From positions 93,955-157,954 of the forward strand of contig NZ_BAKM01000005.1 of the NCBI RefSeq assembly GCF_000614185.1: a DNA stretch of 64,000 bases, given 5' to 3'. A program made the position numbers and the translations under genes. The DNA is from Phocaeicola sartorii JCM 17136 = DSM 21941. GTDB lineage: Bacteria > Bacteroidota > Bacteroidia > Bacteroidales > Bacteroidaceae. Below are positions 54,613 through 64,000 of this stretch, one piece after another. Each line of letters opens with the position of its first letter. The stretch's first letter is position 1. Below the pieces are notes generated by a model. That model ran no database searches. It had not been told where the DNA came from and was given only the letters and a program-made list of their open reading frames with translations.

Positions 54613-57600
54613 TTAGTCATCGCTTCGTTTCTGTAGCGAGTTTTTCCGTCTTTTCCATAAGAACCAGCGGAACAGTTCGTCCCAAGTGTTGAAGTCTTTT
54701 TTATACATGAGACCTATTCCTTGAGTGGTCAGAGTGGATTTAGTGAAATAGCGGTCATTAGTCTGATTATATCCTCTCAAACGGAAATCTCCGTTTTTTG
54801 TCAATAACCATATCGCTTCAAAGTCTCCTACGAAGTTGCTATTTGCCATCACATTCTCCTTGTAGCCGAAGTTTCCATTTATCATCAGCCTGTTGTTCAA
54901 TAACCTGCCGGACAGCATGGCTTCTGCCTCTACATCTGTCCAGCCTTTTTCACCCGTACTCAGGTTGGCACCTATGTTCCAGTTTTTATTGTCCATCCAT
55001 TGGGACAACATATTGTTCAGCTGACCGGAAAGTGTGCTGAAGGCTAAAGAACTGGTCGCATTAGAGGATTGGTCGTTATTGGCATAATCATAGGTGTAGA
55101 ACTTACCGATTCCCAGCAAATAAATAATCTGTGTATTCATTTGTTCTTCCGTGCTGGTGGCGCTACGTACCAATTCCCGGTCTTCCTCTCTTACAGTAGG
55201 CAGGTCCAAATCAAATTTAATGTCCGGATTGGATAAATTCCCTGTCAGATTCATCAGACAGTTTACTTTCACCGTGCCTTGGTTGCGCGAGGGGTCTACC
55301 ACCAGATCACTTAAAGAAGCAGAGTTCACCGTGTACACCGCCTGTAAATCAAGATTCGCCTGATAAGGGTCACCAGAGAAAGTCACCGTGCCACCCGATT
55401 TTAAAGCAAAGTCCTTACGTATTACTTCCTGCATGCTTAGTTTATACATACCTTGATCTATGACATAACTGCCGAACATACGGAAATCACCTTTATTGAA
55501 AAAGTTCACTTGCAGGTTGCCACTTCCGGTTGCTGTAATATTATCTCCCGCTACAGGATCCATGATAATTTTCATGGTAGCACTGGGAGTTGCTTCTATC
55601 AACATGTTGATGCGGAGATCCATCGGAGGCCCGTCGTCCTCTTTGGTCTTATGCACATTGGAGTGGTGGTAAAGATTGGTTTCCACATCATCCTGAATGC
55701 GCTTGGGAGTTTTGTCTACAAAGGTGATAAACTGGTTGCTCGCTGCTTCCGTGGTTACTCCGGTTATATAAGTGAAACTGGTATTGCTGCCTGTGGTCAG
55801 TGAAGCATCCACTGTCATCGCATTGTTTCCACCATCCAGCACCACATTTCCTGTACCATATACTTTTCCGTAAAATGACATATCCCCGGCTTCGTTGGTA
55901 TTGTACATCAACAGGTTGTTGCCTCGTATATTGAAATGGTACATCAGATTTTTCAGTTTTGTGTGATGCAGATAACCATTGACCAGTCCGTCATGTCCTT
56001 CACGGTCATATACTTTTACATTCCTAAAGTCCAGACTACCCGAAGATATATGTATGGAGTCGTCCCGGATTTGGAAATAGGTGTTCAACACATCAATTTT
56101 GGCATCCATTTTGGCCCTTACTTCACCTTCCAGATCCAAATGCTTGAAATCACCGTACAAACGGACGTGCCCGTTGACACGACCGTCTATTTCACTAAAA
56201 ATACCTTCTATAAAAGGTTGCAGGAATCCCACATTCGTACTATCTGCGGATCAACAGGTCAAGGCCTTTTAATTTGGGAGAGACATACCCTGTCACATGA
56301 GTGGAGGAAATTCCTTTTTCCGCTATTTGGGCATCCAGTCGTACTCCGCCCAATTCCTTATCCCATACTCCTGTAATGTCGCTTCTCCTAATAAAGAACG
56401 GTTCAGGCAGAAATTGTGCACATTCAGACGGGTCCGCATCACAGGGTTCTTCATGACACTTTTCAGATGAACCTTTCCGGTTACAAGCCCGCCAAACTCT
56501 ACATCGTCAAACTGCACGATGTCCAGTACATAGTCCAGCTTGATATTTCTCAGATCCACCCGACAGGAATCACTCTCTTTTTGGGTCAGTTTACCATCTA
56601 TTCTTAAATGCTGATCTTCATGTTCAAACAGGAAGTTATCAATGAACACACGTCCCGAGTCTATGGCGATATGCGATGGATGAATGTTCCATACCGTATC
56701 ATTCAGCACTACTTTGGTGGGCTGTATGTTTATATCCGCCTGAAGAATAGGATGGGGGCCTTCTGTTTTAAAGAAACGGGTATCGGCGGCAAACTTACCA
56801 CCGTAGGTCACATCAGTATTGTTTCCCCAGTTAATTGTTGTTTCCAAATGATCGTTTTTGGCATTGGCCTCCACCGAGAAGTTAAGCATTGCACCACTTT
56901 TCATCAACATGCCGCCTCGCAGTGAGCATTTGAACCGGTCGGAAGGATTCTCACAAAATAAAACACCCGAATCATACCGCGTTCCATTGTATTTGAATTC
57001 CGGAAAATGTCCTTCTACGTGCAATTTTTCCTCGCCATCGTTAAAATATCCTTTTAAAGATGCCGGAAGGTATAATTCCAGTGGAATCTGAAATAATTTG
57101 GATAGTACTTCGGTATTCTCCAGACAGATATCAAACTGGAAGTTATTGTGAGGATCGGGCATATTATCTTTTATAGTCAGTAAGGACGGAATATAGCGTT
57201 GTACTGTCTTCACTACGCTGGCGGGAATGGTGTGGTAGGAATAGTCACCGCGTATCACGGCTGTCATGAAGGATGAATTTATGCGCAACTCTTTTTCACC
57301 GCTTATCTGTCCGGCTGTAATAGTCAGGTTGTCAAGAAAGCATCCCCCTTCATCGGGAGCGTTTAATTGCAGGCTGTCCAATGAAATGCGCCCGTTCATG
57401 TCGTCAATGGATTTGCCGGTGAAATCGGCCGTAAGTCCCAGCGATATACTGGCATTTTCATAGTTGTCCGACAGATGGAGCTCGTGGGGGCGCAGGTCCT
57501 TAACGGATGCCTTCAGATTAAAATCAGGGATTGTTTTGGCAACATTGAAATTACCGTTTATCTGGACAGAACCATTTTCGTCGTCCATGGACAAGCGCCC

Positions 57601-59070
57601 GTTAAAGCCTCCGTCCTTATATACACCATCCAACATGATATTTTCATATTGATATTGACTATATTCAAAAGAAGATATGACTCCTTTGATATATGACTCC
57701 GGATATCGGTTCTTATAGTTGAAACCTTTCAGTTCCACATTGAAATCCACCTTGCCGAATTTCTTTTCCTGGTTCAGTAATTTTCCCAAATCCAAGTCAG
57801 CACTGGCCACACTGCCCGAATAGGTTCTGCTCATGCTTTGTTCATCAATGCTCATCATCACATCCGTTTTTACCATGCCTGCTCCTGTATGGAACAAGCC
57901 TGTCAATGTGAGGTCATGCAGATAGCCCGCCGCTTCTCCGTTAAAACGAATATAGTCCAAACGTTGCAACATAGGAGGAACCTTTCCCGCCAAGTTCGTC
58001 ATCAGGATGCTTATTCCCTCTTTTGTCATGGTCAGATTACCCAGTTTGCCGTAAATGTACATATCCATGCCTGCATCCCAGTTACTCAAGGCAGCTTCAC
58101 CTGCAATCATCAATCCGTGATGATTAGTCAGTCGCAGGGTGGGACAGTCCAAATGCTTGCCATGACCGGAGAAAACCAGATTTAGATCCAAAGGTTCTTC
58201 AAAACGTGACAAGGCAGGTACAAGGGAAGCCAGATCCTTCAGCACAACAGAAGCTTTCAAAGAGCCGTCATATATTATATTTTCTGTCATTTGGGGCAAT
58301 TCGGGCAGGCTGTCATACTTCAAGGTCAAACTGTCTATCTTTAAAGCAGTATTTGAAAGTTCTACACCAAAATCCTTAATATCCAGACGTTTATTGTTGG
58401 CTGTAACTTTCATAGCAAATTTCTGCAATGAAAAACCACATTGTTCGTCAAAGCTGACCCGCCGGATAGCGGCATTCAACGAGTCGCTGCGCAATGCCTT
58501 CAGTGAAAGAGTTGCAGCGAGATTCTTCACCGATAGATGATGGGCATTGAACTTTCCGGGAGTTTCCGGTTCCGATAATATATCGTATGTCACTCTGCCA
58601 CGTCTTATCAATACGGAATTAATTCGTAAATCCAGATTAGATTTTGTTTTAACCGTATCTTTGGATGCGAAGGCGTCTAACACAAACTGGAAATTAGGGG
58701 CAGATTCCGGAGTTTCCCGGTTCAAGTTGACCGTGAATCCGAAAAGCTGGACACTGCTGATGGTAACTTTACCGTTCAGTAAAGGAAGAAGGTCGAATTT
58801 TGCCGACAAGCGGGCTACTTTCAGCATCTCCTGATCCTTTCGGTCATGCAAAAGGACATCTTCCACGATGATACGGTTCAGCAGTCCCATATCAATCCGT
58901 CCTACAGATACCTCTGTATTCAGTATTGTTTTTAGTTCCTGAGCTACAAAAACAGATAATTTGCCCTGAACATACGGTATGTTCAGCAGCACAATTATTC
59001 CCAGGTAGACACCAATCAGTGTACCTAGCAGAATACGCACAGTGTACTTAAGACTCTTACTAGAAATCAT
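54613..59070 (-). CDS. tamB: TamB/AsmA-like translocation and assembly protein, two frameshifts
   Basis: From ATG 59070 (MISSKSLKYTVRILLGTLI) the protein has one N-terminal TM anchor (~8-30), an AsmA-like start (VSVGRIDMGLLNRIIVEDV) and a very long repeated beta-strand body. The C-terminal DUF490/TamB domain is in the last ~450 residues (GNVVLDGGNNAMTV, NQFITFVDKTP, LPTVREEDRELVRSATS, INGNFGYKE). Breaks lie near 56370-56376 and 56241-56252; between them a third frame continues ELGGVRLDAQIAEKG and GLDLLIR. Repaired length is about 1,485 residues. Such proteins bridge inner and outer membrane and move lipids or outer-membrane proteins. Confidence 0.9.
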
Positions 59071-59134
59071 TGTTTATTTTGGGCTAACAAAAATACGAAT
59101 ATCGTACGACGTAGCCCAAAATAAACGGAATTTT

Positions 59135-59697
59135 TTACTTGTTTTTATGCAATCTTTTCAACTCGAAGGAGAAAATGACACGGAAACATCCGATAATCAG
59201 GAAAGTAAGGGACAACATATAGAGCACGGTGACAGCGCCCAGTCCGGGTTGCCAGATGATAGCCATAGAGCAAAGAATGGCCAGAATGCCGAACACCAGA
59301 TACCATCCCCAGTCCTTCGTGCCATAGCGTTTCAAATCTGTGGAATAGCCACACAATGTAAATCCTCTGAACATCAGCCAGAAAGCGACGATAAACGGAA
59401 TCAGTTCCATGCTGACCAACGGATAGAATACCAGATAAATACCTATCAGTAAATCAATAATACCTCCGGCAAGATACCACCCCCAGCTGCTGATTGTTTT
59501 TTGTTTCCGGCGGCAAAAAAGATTTCCAGAATGCCGCTGGCCAGGATCGAGATACTGAAGATGATACTCAGTGCCACATAACTGCTCACAGGAGAGAATA
59601 ATAAACACAGCGCTACCGCAATGTAGAGCAATCCCAGTAACAGGGACATCCACCAATTTTTTACAGCGTAGCCTAAGCCACCCACTAATTCATTCAT
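59135..59697 (-). CDS. HdeD-like (DUF308) membrane protein, one frameshift
   Basis: ATG 59697 (MNELVGGLGYAVKNWWMSLL). The HdeD plan of six TM helices in three pairs is visible across both frames: LLLGLLYIAVALCLLFSP, ALSIIFSISILASGILEI, then WYLAGGIIDLLIGIYLVFYP, FIVAFWLMFRGF, WYLVFGILAILCSMAII and MLSLTFLIIGCFRVIF. The frame breaks at a T6 run (59497-59502, plus strand). One added base yields NKKTISSWGWYLAGG and 187 residues. HdeD proteins are linked to acid resistance in enterobacteria; role here unknown. Confidence 0.85.
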
Positions 59698-59890
59698 ATT
59701 TGTTAAGTTTTAGGTTATAATTTGAACTAATAACGCCCTCTTTGCAAAAAGGTTTACCTGCAAATACAAAAAAAGTATTTAAATACCATCGGTTGACTTT
59801 TAGAACTCAAAAAATATTCCGAACTTTGCACGCTGAAAACCAAATTGATAGTTCTATTTACATTTTGAATAAAAATTGAATAAAAAAAGA

Positions 59891-61357
59891 ATGAAAGATA
59901 ACAAAATCCCTTCTCCGCTAGTATCCCTTTTACCCGTATTCGTACTCATTTTATTATTGTTTGTCACAATTCGTACGTTTGGGAGTGATGCCTTGTCTGG
60001 TGGCAGCCAGGTTTGCCTGCTGGTGGCTACAGCAGTTTGTGTGCTGACAGGTATGGCGGGATTCCGTCGTCCGTGGAAGGACTTCGAACTGGCTATTACC
60101 AATAATATAGCCGGAGTAAGTACCGCACTTATTATCTTGCTGATCATTGGAGCTTTGTCTGGTGCATGGATGGTCAGCGGTGTAGTCCCTACATTAATAT
60201 ATTACGGCATACAGGTTATTCATCCTCATTTTTTCCTGGTATCCACTTGCATTATTTGTGCAGTAGTATCTGTCATGACAGGCAGTTCATGGACTACCAT
60301 CGCCACTATCGGCATCGCACTGATGGGAATAGGGAAGGCGCAAGGTTTCAGTGAGGGTTGGATTGCCGGTGCGATTATCTCAGGAGCTTATTTCGGTGAT
60401 AAAGTTTCTCCGCTTTCGGATACCACCATTCTGGCATCGTCCGTAACGGATACACCGCTGTTCACTCACATCCGTTACTTGATGATTACCACTGTTCCGT
60501 CACTTGTTATTACTTTGATCATCTTTACCATAGCCGGATTGTCGCATGAAGCCACTGATACCGGTCATATCGCCGAATACACCCGTATATTGAGCGATAA
60601 ATTCCATATTTCATGGTGGTTGATGATTGTCCCCGTTGTCACAGCGATACTGATTGCGCGTAAAGTGCCTTCCATCATCACTCTATTTGCCTCTACAGCT
60701 CTGGCTACCGTCTTTGCTTTGATTTTCCAGCCCGGACTATTATGCGAAATCGCCGGACAAGGAGCCGGGGGAGTTGCCGCCTTGTTCAAAGGAGGGATGG
60801 GAATGCTTTATGGTGGAACCCAATTGGAAACCGGTCATTCGGAAATAAACGAACTGATATCCACCCGCGGAATGGCGGGTATGATGAATACCATCTGGCT
60901 GATTATCTGCGCCATGTGTTTCGGAGGAGCGATGACAGCCGGAGGAATGCTCGGCAGCATCACTTCTGTCTTTGTACGTTTTACGAAAAAGCGGATAGGA
61001 ATGGTGTCATCTACAGTTGCATCGGGCTTGTTTCTGAATCTTGCTACAGCGGATCAATACATATCCATTATCCTGACAGGCAATATGTTTAAAGATATCT
61101 ACAGCGCAAACGGTTATGAAAGCAAACTGCTGAGCCGTACGACAGAAGATTCCGTTACAGTCACTTCGCCATTGATACCTTGGAATACATGCGGTATGAC
61201 ACAGGCCACTATCCTTAGTGTTCCCACCATTGTGTACCTGCCTTACGCATTCTTTAATATTATCAATCCGCTGATGAGTATCACCATTGCTATACTGGGA
61301 TATAAGATAAAGAAAAAAGCAGAGCAGCCGGCCTGTCATAATGATGATAGGAGCTGA
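59891..61357 (+). CDS. nhaC: NhaC-family Na+/H+ antiporter
   Basis: Start ATG 59891 (MKDNKIPSPLVSLLPVFVLI); a TTG at 59876 is an in-frame alternative. The 488-residue membrane protein has about 11-12 hydrophobic segments. Family markers are SLLPVFVLILLLF, GALSGAWMVSGVVPT, TGSSWTTIATIGIALMGIG, ISGAYFGDKVSPLSDTTILA, TADQYISIILTGNMF and a late SPLIPWNTCG. NhaC exchangers couple proton entry to sodium export, sometimes with malate/lactate. The upstream 193-nt spacer shows no further gene. Confidence 0.92.
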   Translation: MKDNKIPSPLVSLLPVFVLILLLFVTIRTFGSDALSGGSQVCLLVATAVCVLTGMAGFRRPWKDFELAITNNIAGVSTALIILLIIGALSGAWMVSGVVPTLIYYGIQVIHPHFFLVSTCIICAVVSVMTGSSWTTIATIGIALMGIGKAQGFSEGWIAGAIISGAYFGDKVSPLSDTTILASSVTDTPLFTHIRYLMITTVPSLVITLIIFTIAGLSHEATDTGHIAEYTRILSDKFHISWWLMIVPVVTAILIARKVPSIITLFASTALATVFALIFQPGLLCEIAGQGAGGVAALFKGGMGMLYGGTQLETGHSEINELISTRGMAGMMNTIWLIICAMCFGGAMTAGGMLGSITSVFVRFTKKRIGMVSSTVASGLFLNLATADQYISIILTGNMFKDIYSANGYESKLLSRTTEDSVTVTSPLIPWNTCGMTQATILSVPTIVYLPYAFFNIINPLMSITIAILGYKIKKKAEQPACHNDDRS

Positions 61358-61452
61358 TGATTATATATCTTTTACGTGAAAGATTAGCAGAGTTCAAAAA
61401 AAACATGTACATTTACACACCTTAATTAATCATTTTATATTTTTACACTAAT

Positions 61453-62829
61453 ATGAAGAAACACATCACATTCGCTCTTCTGTTTGCGGCTGCATTGACA
61501 GTCCAGGCGCAGCAGGGAGGCATTTCAAGCGAAATGCTGAATCAAATCAAACAAAGTTATCAGGCAACCCCCGCCGACAAAGCTATCCGTAACGCCTTAG
61601 GCGGAACAAGTATCAACACGTTGGCCTTGAACCAGGAGAACCGTGCCGATTTTGATACGGAATTTTCACACAAGGTGTTATCCAAGGGGATAACCGACCA
61701 ACAATCTTCCGGTCGCTGCTGGCTCTTTACCGGACTGAATGTGCTCCGTAGCCAGATGATTGCCAAATACGGACTGGATGAGATGGAGTTCTCACAGAAC
61801 TACTGTTTCTTCTACGACCAATTAGAAAAAGCTAACTTATTCTTACAGGGAATCATTGATACCAGTGGAAAACCCATAGACGACAAGATGGTGGAATGGC
61901 TGTTCAAGCATCCCTTGAGCGATGGAGGACAATTCACAGGAGTTTCGGATATTATAGAGAAATACGGACTGGTTCCCAAGCGTGCAATGGTGGAAACTTT
62001 CAGCAGTGAGAATACCGGAAAGATGAGTAACCTGATAGGATTGAAACTGAAGGAATTTGGTTTACAACTACGTGAAGCCGCCGCTGCCGGAGCGAAACCG
62101 GCCGAACTGGAAAAGAAGAAGACAGAAATGCTGGGAACGGTTTACCGTATGCTGGTGCTGATCCTTGGCGAACCTGTTTCCACCTTTACATGGAGTCTGA
62201 AGGGTGGGGAAGCGAAAGAATATACTCCGGTGTCTTTTTATAAAGAATTTTTGGGAAATGATTTGACCAATAACTATGTGATGCTGATGAATGATCCCAG
62301 CCGCGAGTTCTATAAATGTTATGAAATAGATTTTGACCGTCACCGTTATGATGGCAAGAATTGGACTTATGTAAACTTGCCGATAGAGGATATTAAAGAA
62401 ATAGCCATAGCTTCCATCAAGGACAGCACTATGATGTATTTTTCTTGTGATGTAGGCAAGTTCCTCGATAGCAAACGTGGCTTGTTGGACCCTGATAATT
62501 ATGATTACGAATCATTGATGGGAACCACTTTCGGCATGGACAAGAAACAACGTATCCAAACCTTCTCCAGTGGTAGCAGTCATGCCATGACCTTGATGGC
62601 GGTGGACTTGGATAAAGCGGGAAAACCGAAAAAATGGATGGTGGAAAACAGTTGGGGCAGTGCCAGCGGATACAGAGGACACCTTATTATGACGGATAAG
62701 TGGTTCGACGAATATATGTTCCGTGTGGTGGCAGAAAAGAAATATGTTCCTGCCAAAGTGCTGGATATTTTGAAACAGAAACCGATCCGTCTTCCGGCAT
62801 GGGATCCGATGTTTGCTGACGAAGAATAA
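61453..62829 (+). CDS. Secreted C1-family aminopeptidase (bleomycin-hydrolase/PepC type)
   Basis: The 458-residue protein has a signal peptide (MKKHITFALLFAAALTVQAQ), unlike cytoplasmic PepC. Papain-fold triad: Cys89 in QQSSGRCWLF, His377 in SGSSHAMTLMAVD, Asn399 in VENSWGSASGY. Family-typical FSQNYCFFYDQLEKAN, SDGGQF and a C-terminal arm ending in FADEE are present. Probably a periplasmic or secreted aminopeptidase that acts on host or dietary peptides. A perfect terminator follows. Confidence 0.92.
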   Translation: MKKHITFALLFAAALTVQAQQGGISSEMLNQIKQSYQATPADKAIRNALGGTSINTLALNQENRADFDTEFSHKVLSKGITDQQSSGRCWLFTGLNVLRSQMIAKYGLDEMEFSQNYCFFYDQLEKANLFLQGIIDTSGKPIDDKMVEWLFKHPLSDGGQFTGVSDIIEKYGLVPKRAMVETFSSENTGKMSNLIGLKLKEFGLQLREAAAAGAKPAELEKKKTEMLGTVYRMLVLILGEPVSTFTWSLKGGEAKEYTPVSFYKEFLGNDLTNNYVMLMNDPSREFYKCYEIDFDRHRYDGKNWTYVNLPIEDIKEIAIASIKDSTMMYFSCDVGKFLDSKRGLLDPDNYDYESLMGTTFGMDKKQRIQTFSSGSSHAMTLMAVDLDKAGKPKKWMVENSWGSASGYRGHLIMTDKWFDEYMFRVVAEKKYVPAKVLDILKQKPIRLPAWDPMFADEE

Positions 62830-62862
62830 GTGTCATCTCTTTGCATTGTATATAATTTAAAC

Positions 62863-62902
62863 GGACTGTACAGATAAAGAAAGACTGTACAGTCCTTTTT
62901 TT
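62863..62902 (+). terminator. Terminator of the C1 peptidase gene
   Basis: GGACTGTACAG/CTGTACAGTCC, an 11-bp perfect stem, with seven T. A near-copy occurs at 63794-63834. Confidence 0.9.
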
Positions 62903-62986
62903 ATGTAAAATAGTTCACGAAATATTTGTTCATGCTGGAAATATTGTTTTCCTTTGTAATAACAAATAAAGAAAGGAGATAATAAG

Positions 62987-63151
62987 ATGTTGACAGATTA
63001 TCCATCTATACCTGTGCTGACGGGGCAGGTTGCCACGGATTTTGTAATCCGGGCAGAAAAAAATGCCCATAAGCGCATTCCTAAACTGACGAAGAAAGAG
63101 CAGGAAATGCTGAAAATGGTTCGTGAGAAAAGCAAGAATTTTAAATTCTGA
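62987..63151 (+). CDS. 54-residue protein upstream of a GNAT gene (antitoxin candidate)
   Basis: ATG 62987 has a strong ribosome site (GAAAGGAG, 62971-62978), rare for this window. The product starts MLTDYPSIPVLTGQVATDF and ends in a Lys-rich helix (KLTKKEQEMLKMVREKSKN). Its stop is 7 nt before the GNAT start. In TacT/AtaT-type toxin-antitoxin loci a small DNA-binding antitoxin precedes the acetyltransferase. This protein fits by size and order but is not an obvious ribbon-helix-helix. Candidate promoter: TTTG (62925-62928), 20 nt, TTCCTTTG (62949-62956). Confidence 0.6.
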   Translation: MLTDYPSIPVLTGQVATDFVIRAEKNAHKRIPKLTKKEQEMLKMVREKSKNFKF

Positions 63152-63158
63152 TTCAATA

Positions 63159-63754
63159 ATGGACTTTTCCCTTTACACACATTGCGTGTTGCTGGCGTAC
63201 AACGAAGAGGTTAGAAAACAATGCTCTGCATTTTCTTGTGGAAATACAGAACTTGATAAATTTTTCGAAAAAGATGCTGAAAATTATGCGGTAGAAATGT
63301 TGGGGAAGAGTTATTGTTGGGTAACAGACGACGAACAGAAGCAGATTGTTGCCATATTTACAGTGTCCAATGACAGTATAAAAACAAAAGATTTATTGTC
63401 CTCTTCTAAAAATAAGCTACAACGTCATATTAATAATCTTAAACGTGGACGTAGTTATCCTGCTGTTTTGATAGGACGTTTTGCAGTAAACAAACTCTTT
63501 CAGGGGAATGGCTATAAAATAGGTTCCCAAACAATGAATTTTATTAAGAGCTGGTTAATAGAACCGGATGATAAGACAGCCTGTCGTTTTTGGTAGTCGA
63601 TGCATACAACAAAGAATCCGTTCTGTCGTTTTATTTGTCCAATAACTTTCTTCCTTTATTCAAGACGGAAGAGGAAGAAAAAGCTTTTTATCATATCTCG
63701 ACAGAAGAACAACTCCACACCCGTTTGCTATATTTTGATTTAAAGATTAGGTAA
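63159..63754 (+). CDS. GNAT acetyltransferase (TacT-like candidate toxin), one frameshift
   Basis: Start ATG 63159 (MDFSLYTHCVLLAYNEEVR). The order fits TacT/AtaT-like GNATs: FSCGNTELDKFFEKDA, a strand IVAIFTVSNDSI, RSYPAVLIGRFAVNKLFQGNGY (acetyl-CoA loop QGNGY) and GSQTMNFIKSWL. The frame breaks at T5 63587-63591; one added T gives FLVVDAYNKESVLSFYLSNNF and 198 residues to TAA 63752-63754, which restores the C-terminal part of the fold. Toxins of this class acetylate charged tRNA. The small gene at 62987 precedes it by 7 nt. Confidence 0.75.
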
Positions 63755-63793
63755 ATAAGTTTACCCCACCTCTACACATTGCATTATATCGGG

Positions 63794-63834
63794 ACGGACT
63801 GCACAGAAAAGATAGACTGTGCAGTCCGTTTTTT
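63794..63834 (+). terminator. Terminator of the GNAT pair
   Basis: ACGGACTGCACAG/CTGTGCAGTCCGT, a perfect 13-bp stem, with T-run. It resembles 62863-62902 in stem and loop, differing by compensatory changes (GTAC to GCAC with TGC). Confidence 0.88.
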
Positions 63835-64000
63835 ATTCCAGAATATTGTTTATGTCTCTTTATTTTACTTTTCTTTGATTTCTCTCTTGCAAAAAGAAAT
63901 ATAATAGAAAGAACAGGCTTATTACAGTGATGAGTTATATTGTATAATAGGCTGGGGAAAGGCGTTTCTCGCATTCTAGGTATAATTAAAAAATGGGAAT
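63835..64000. other. AT-rich right end without a recognised gene
   Basis: No start-to-stop gene is supported. The open frames here are AT-driven. An ATG at 63994-63996 could begin a gene beyond the edge, but no ribosome site is evident. Confidence 0.4.

Overview
This 64 kb window is chromosomal DNA of a Bacteroidales bacterium, most likely Bacteroides or Phocaeicola. Promoters repeatedly show the Bacteroidetes pattern TTTG-N19-TAnnTTTG (for example before tRNA-Pro and aspS). The gene content also fits: serine palmitoyltransferase, HU-CCDC81/SPOR, DUF4251, DUF4738, DUF2023 beside flavodoxin, and arrays of MacB-like permeases. Species level cannot be set from the sequence alone.

Layout. 1-8304: the end of cbiB and an intact tRNA-Gly(CCC), then a 3.0 kb integrated island bounded by a 34-bp direct repeat of the tRNA 3' end. 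The island holds an integrase stub, a higBA toxin-antitoxin pair, a phage-type gene and an unknown gene. After it come cobC-cobS-cobT-cobU on the minus strand, downstream of an FHA gene and an HU/SPOR gene. 8423-13506: UDP-glucose dehydrogenase, a DUF4738 lipoprotein, a non-coding stretch with a 22-bp-period repeat array, a DUF218-GNAT fusion, a lipoprotein subclass B1 metallo-beta-lactamase and an outer-membrane-barrel remnant. 13643-26030: housekeeping genes (DEAD helicase, serB, a cysteine-less TlpA-like protein, HAD phosphatase, lon-tgt-LptG-like operon, tRNA methyltransferase, lipid kinase and serine palmitoyltransferase). 26287-47268: a 21 kb export system. 47425-64000: tRNA-Pro, flavodoxin/DUF2023, aspS, ogt, DUF4251, the agmatine-to-putrescine genes aguA/aguB, tamB, an HdeD-like gene, nhaC, a secreted C1 peptidase and a GNAT gene with a small partner.

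The export system is the most interesting region. One ABC ATPase, six MacB/FtsX-type permeases, one membrane-fusion protein and one TolC protein lie on the minus strand, divergent from an NtrC-type sigma-54 activator and its histidine kinase. Two sigma-54 (-24/-12) promoter candidates, before tolC and before the ATPase, each have a pair of GTGC-N6-GCAC sites. The sites are spaced 21 bp apart and lie 57 bp upstream of the promoter in both places. The geometry is identical, so I infer that the activator at 44575-45940 controls both transcription units.

Caution. At least 16 genes, including essential or near-universal ones (lon, tgt, ugd), are interrupted by small indels, mostly one base lost from CCC/GGG or from A/T runs. 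Lengths return to the family norm when one base is restored. I read these as sequence or assembly errors, give each gene its whole span, and note the break in the entry.
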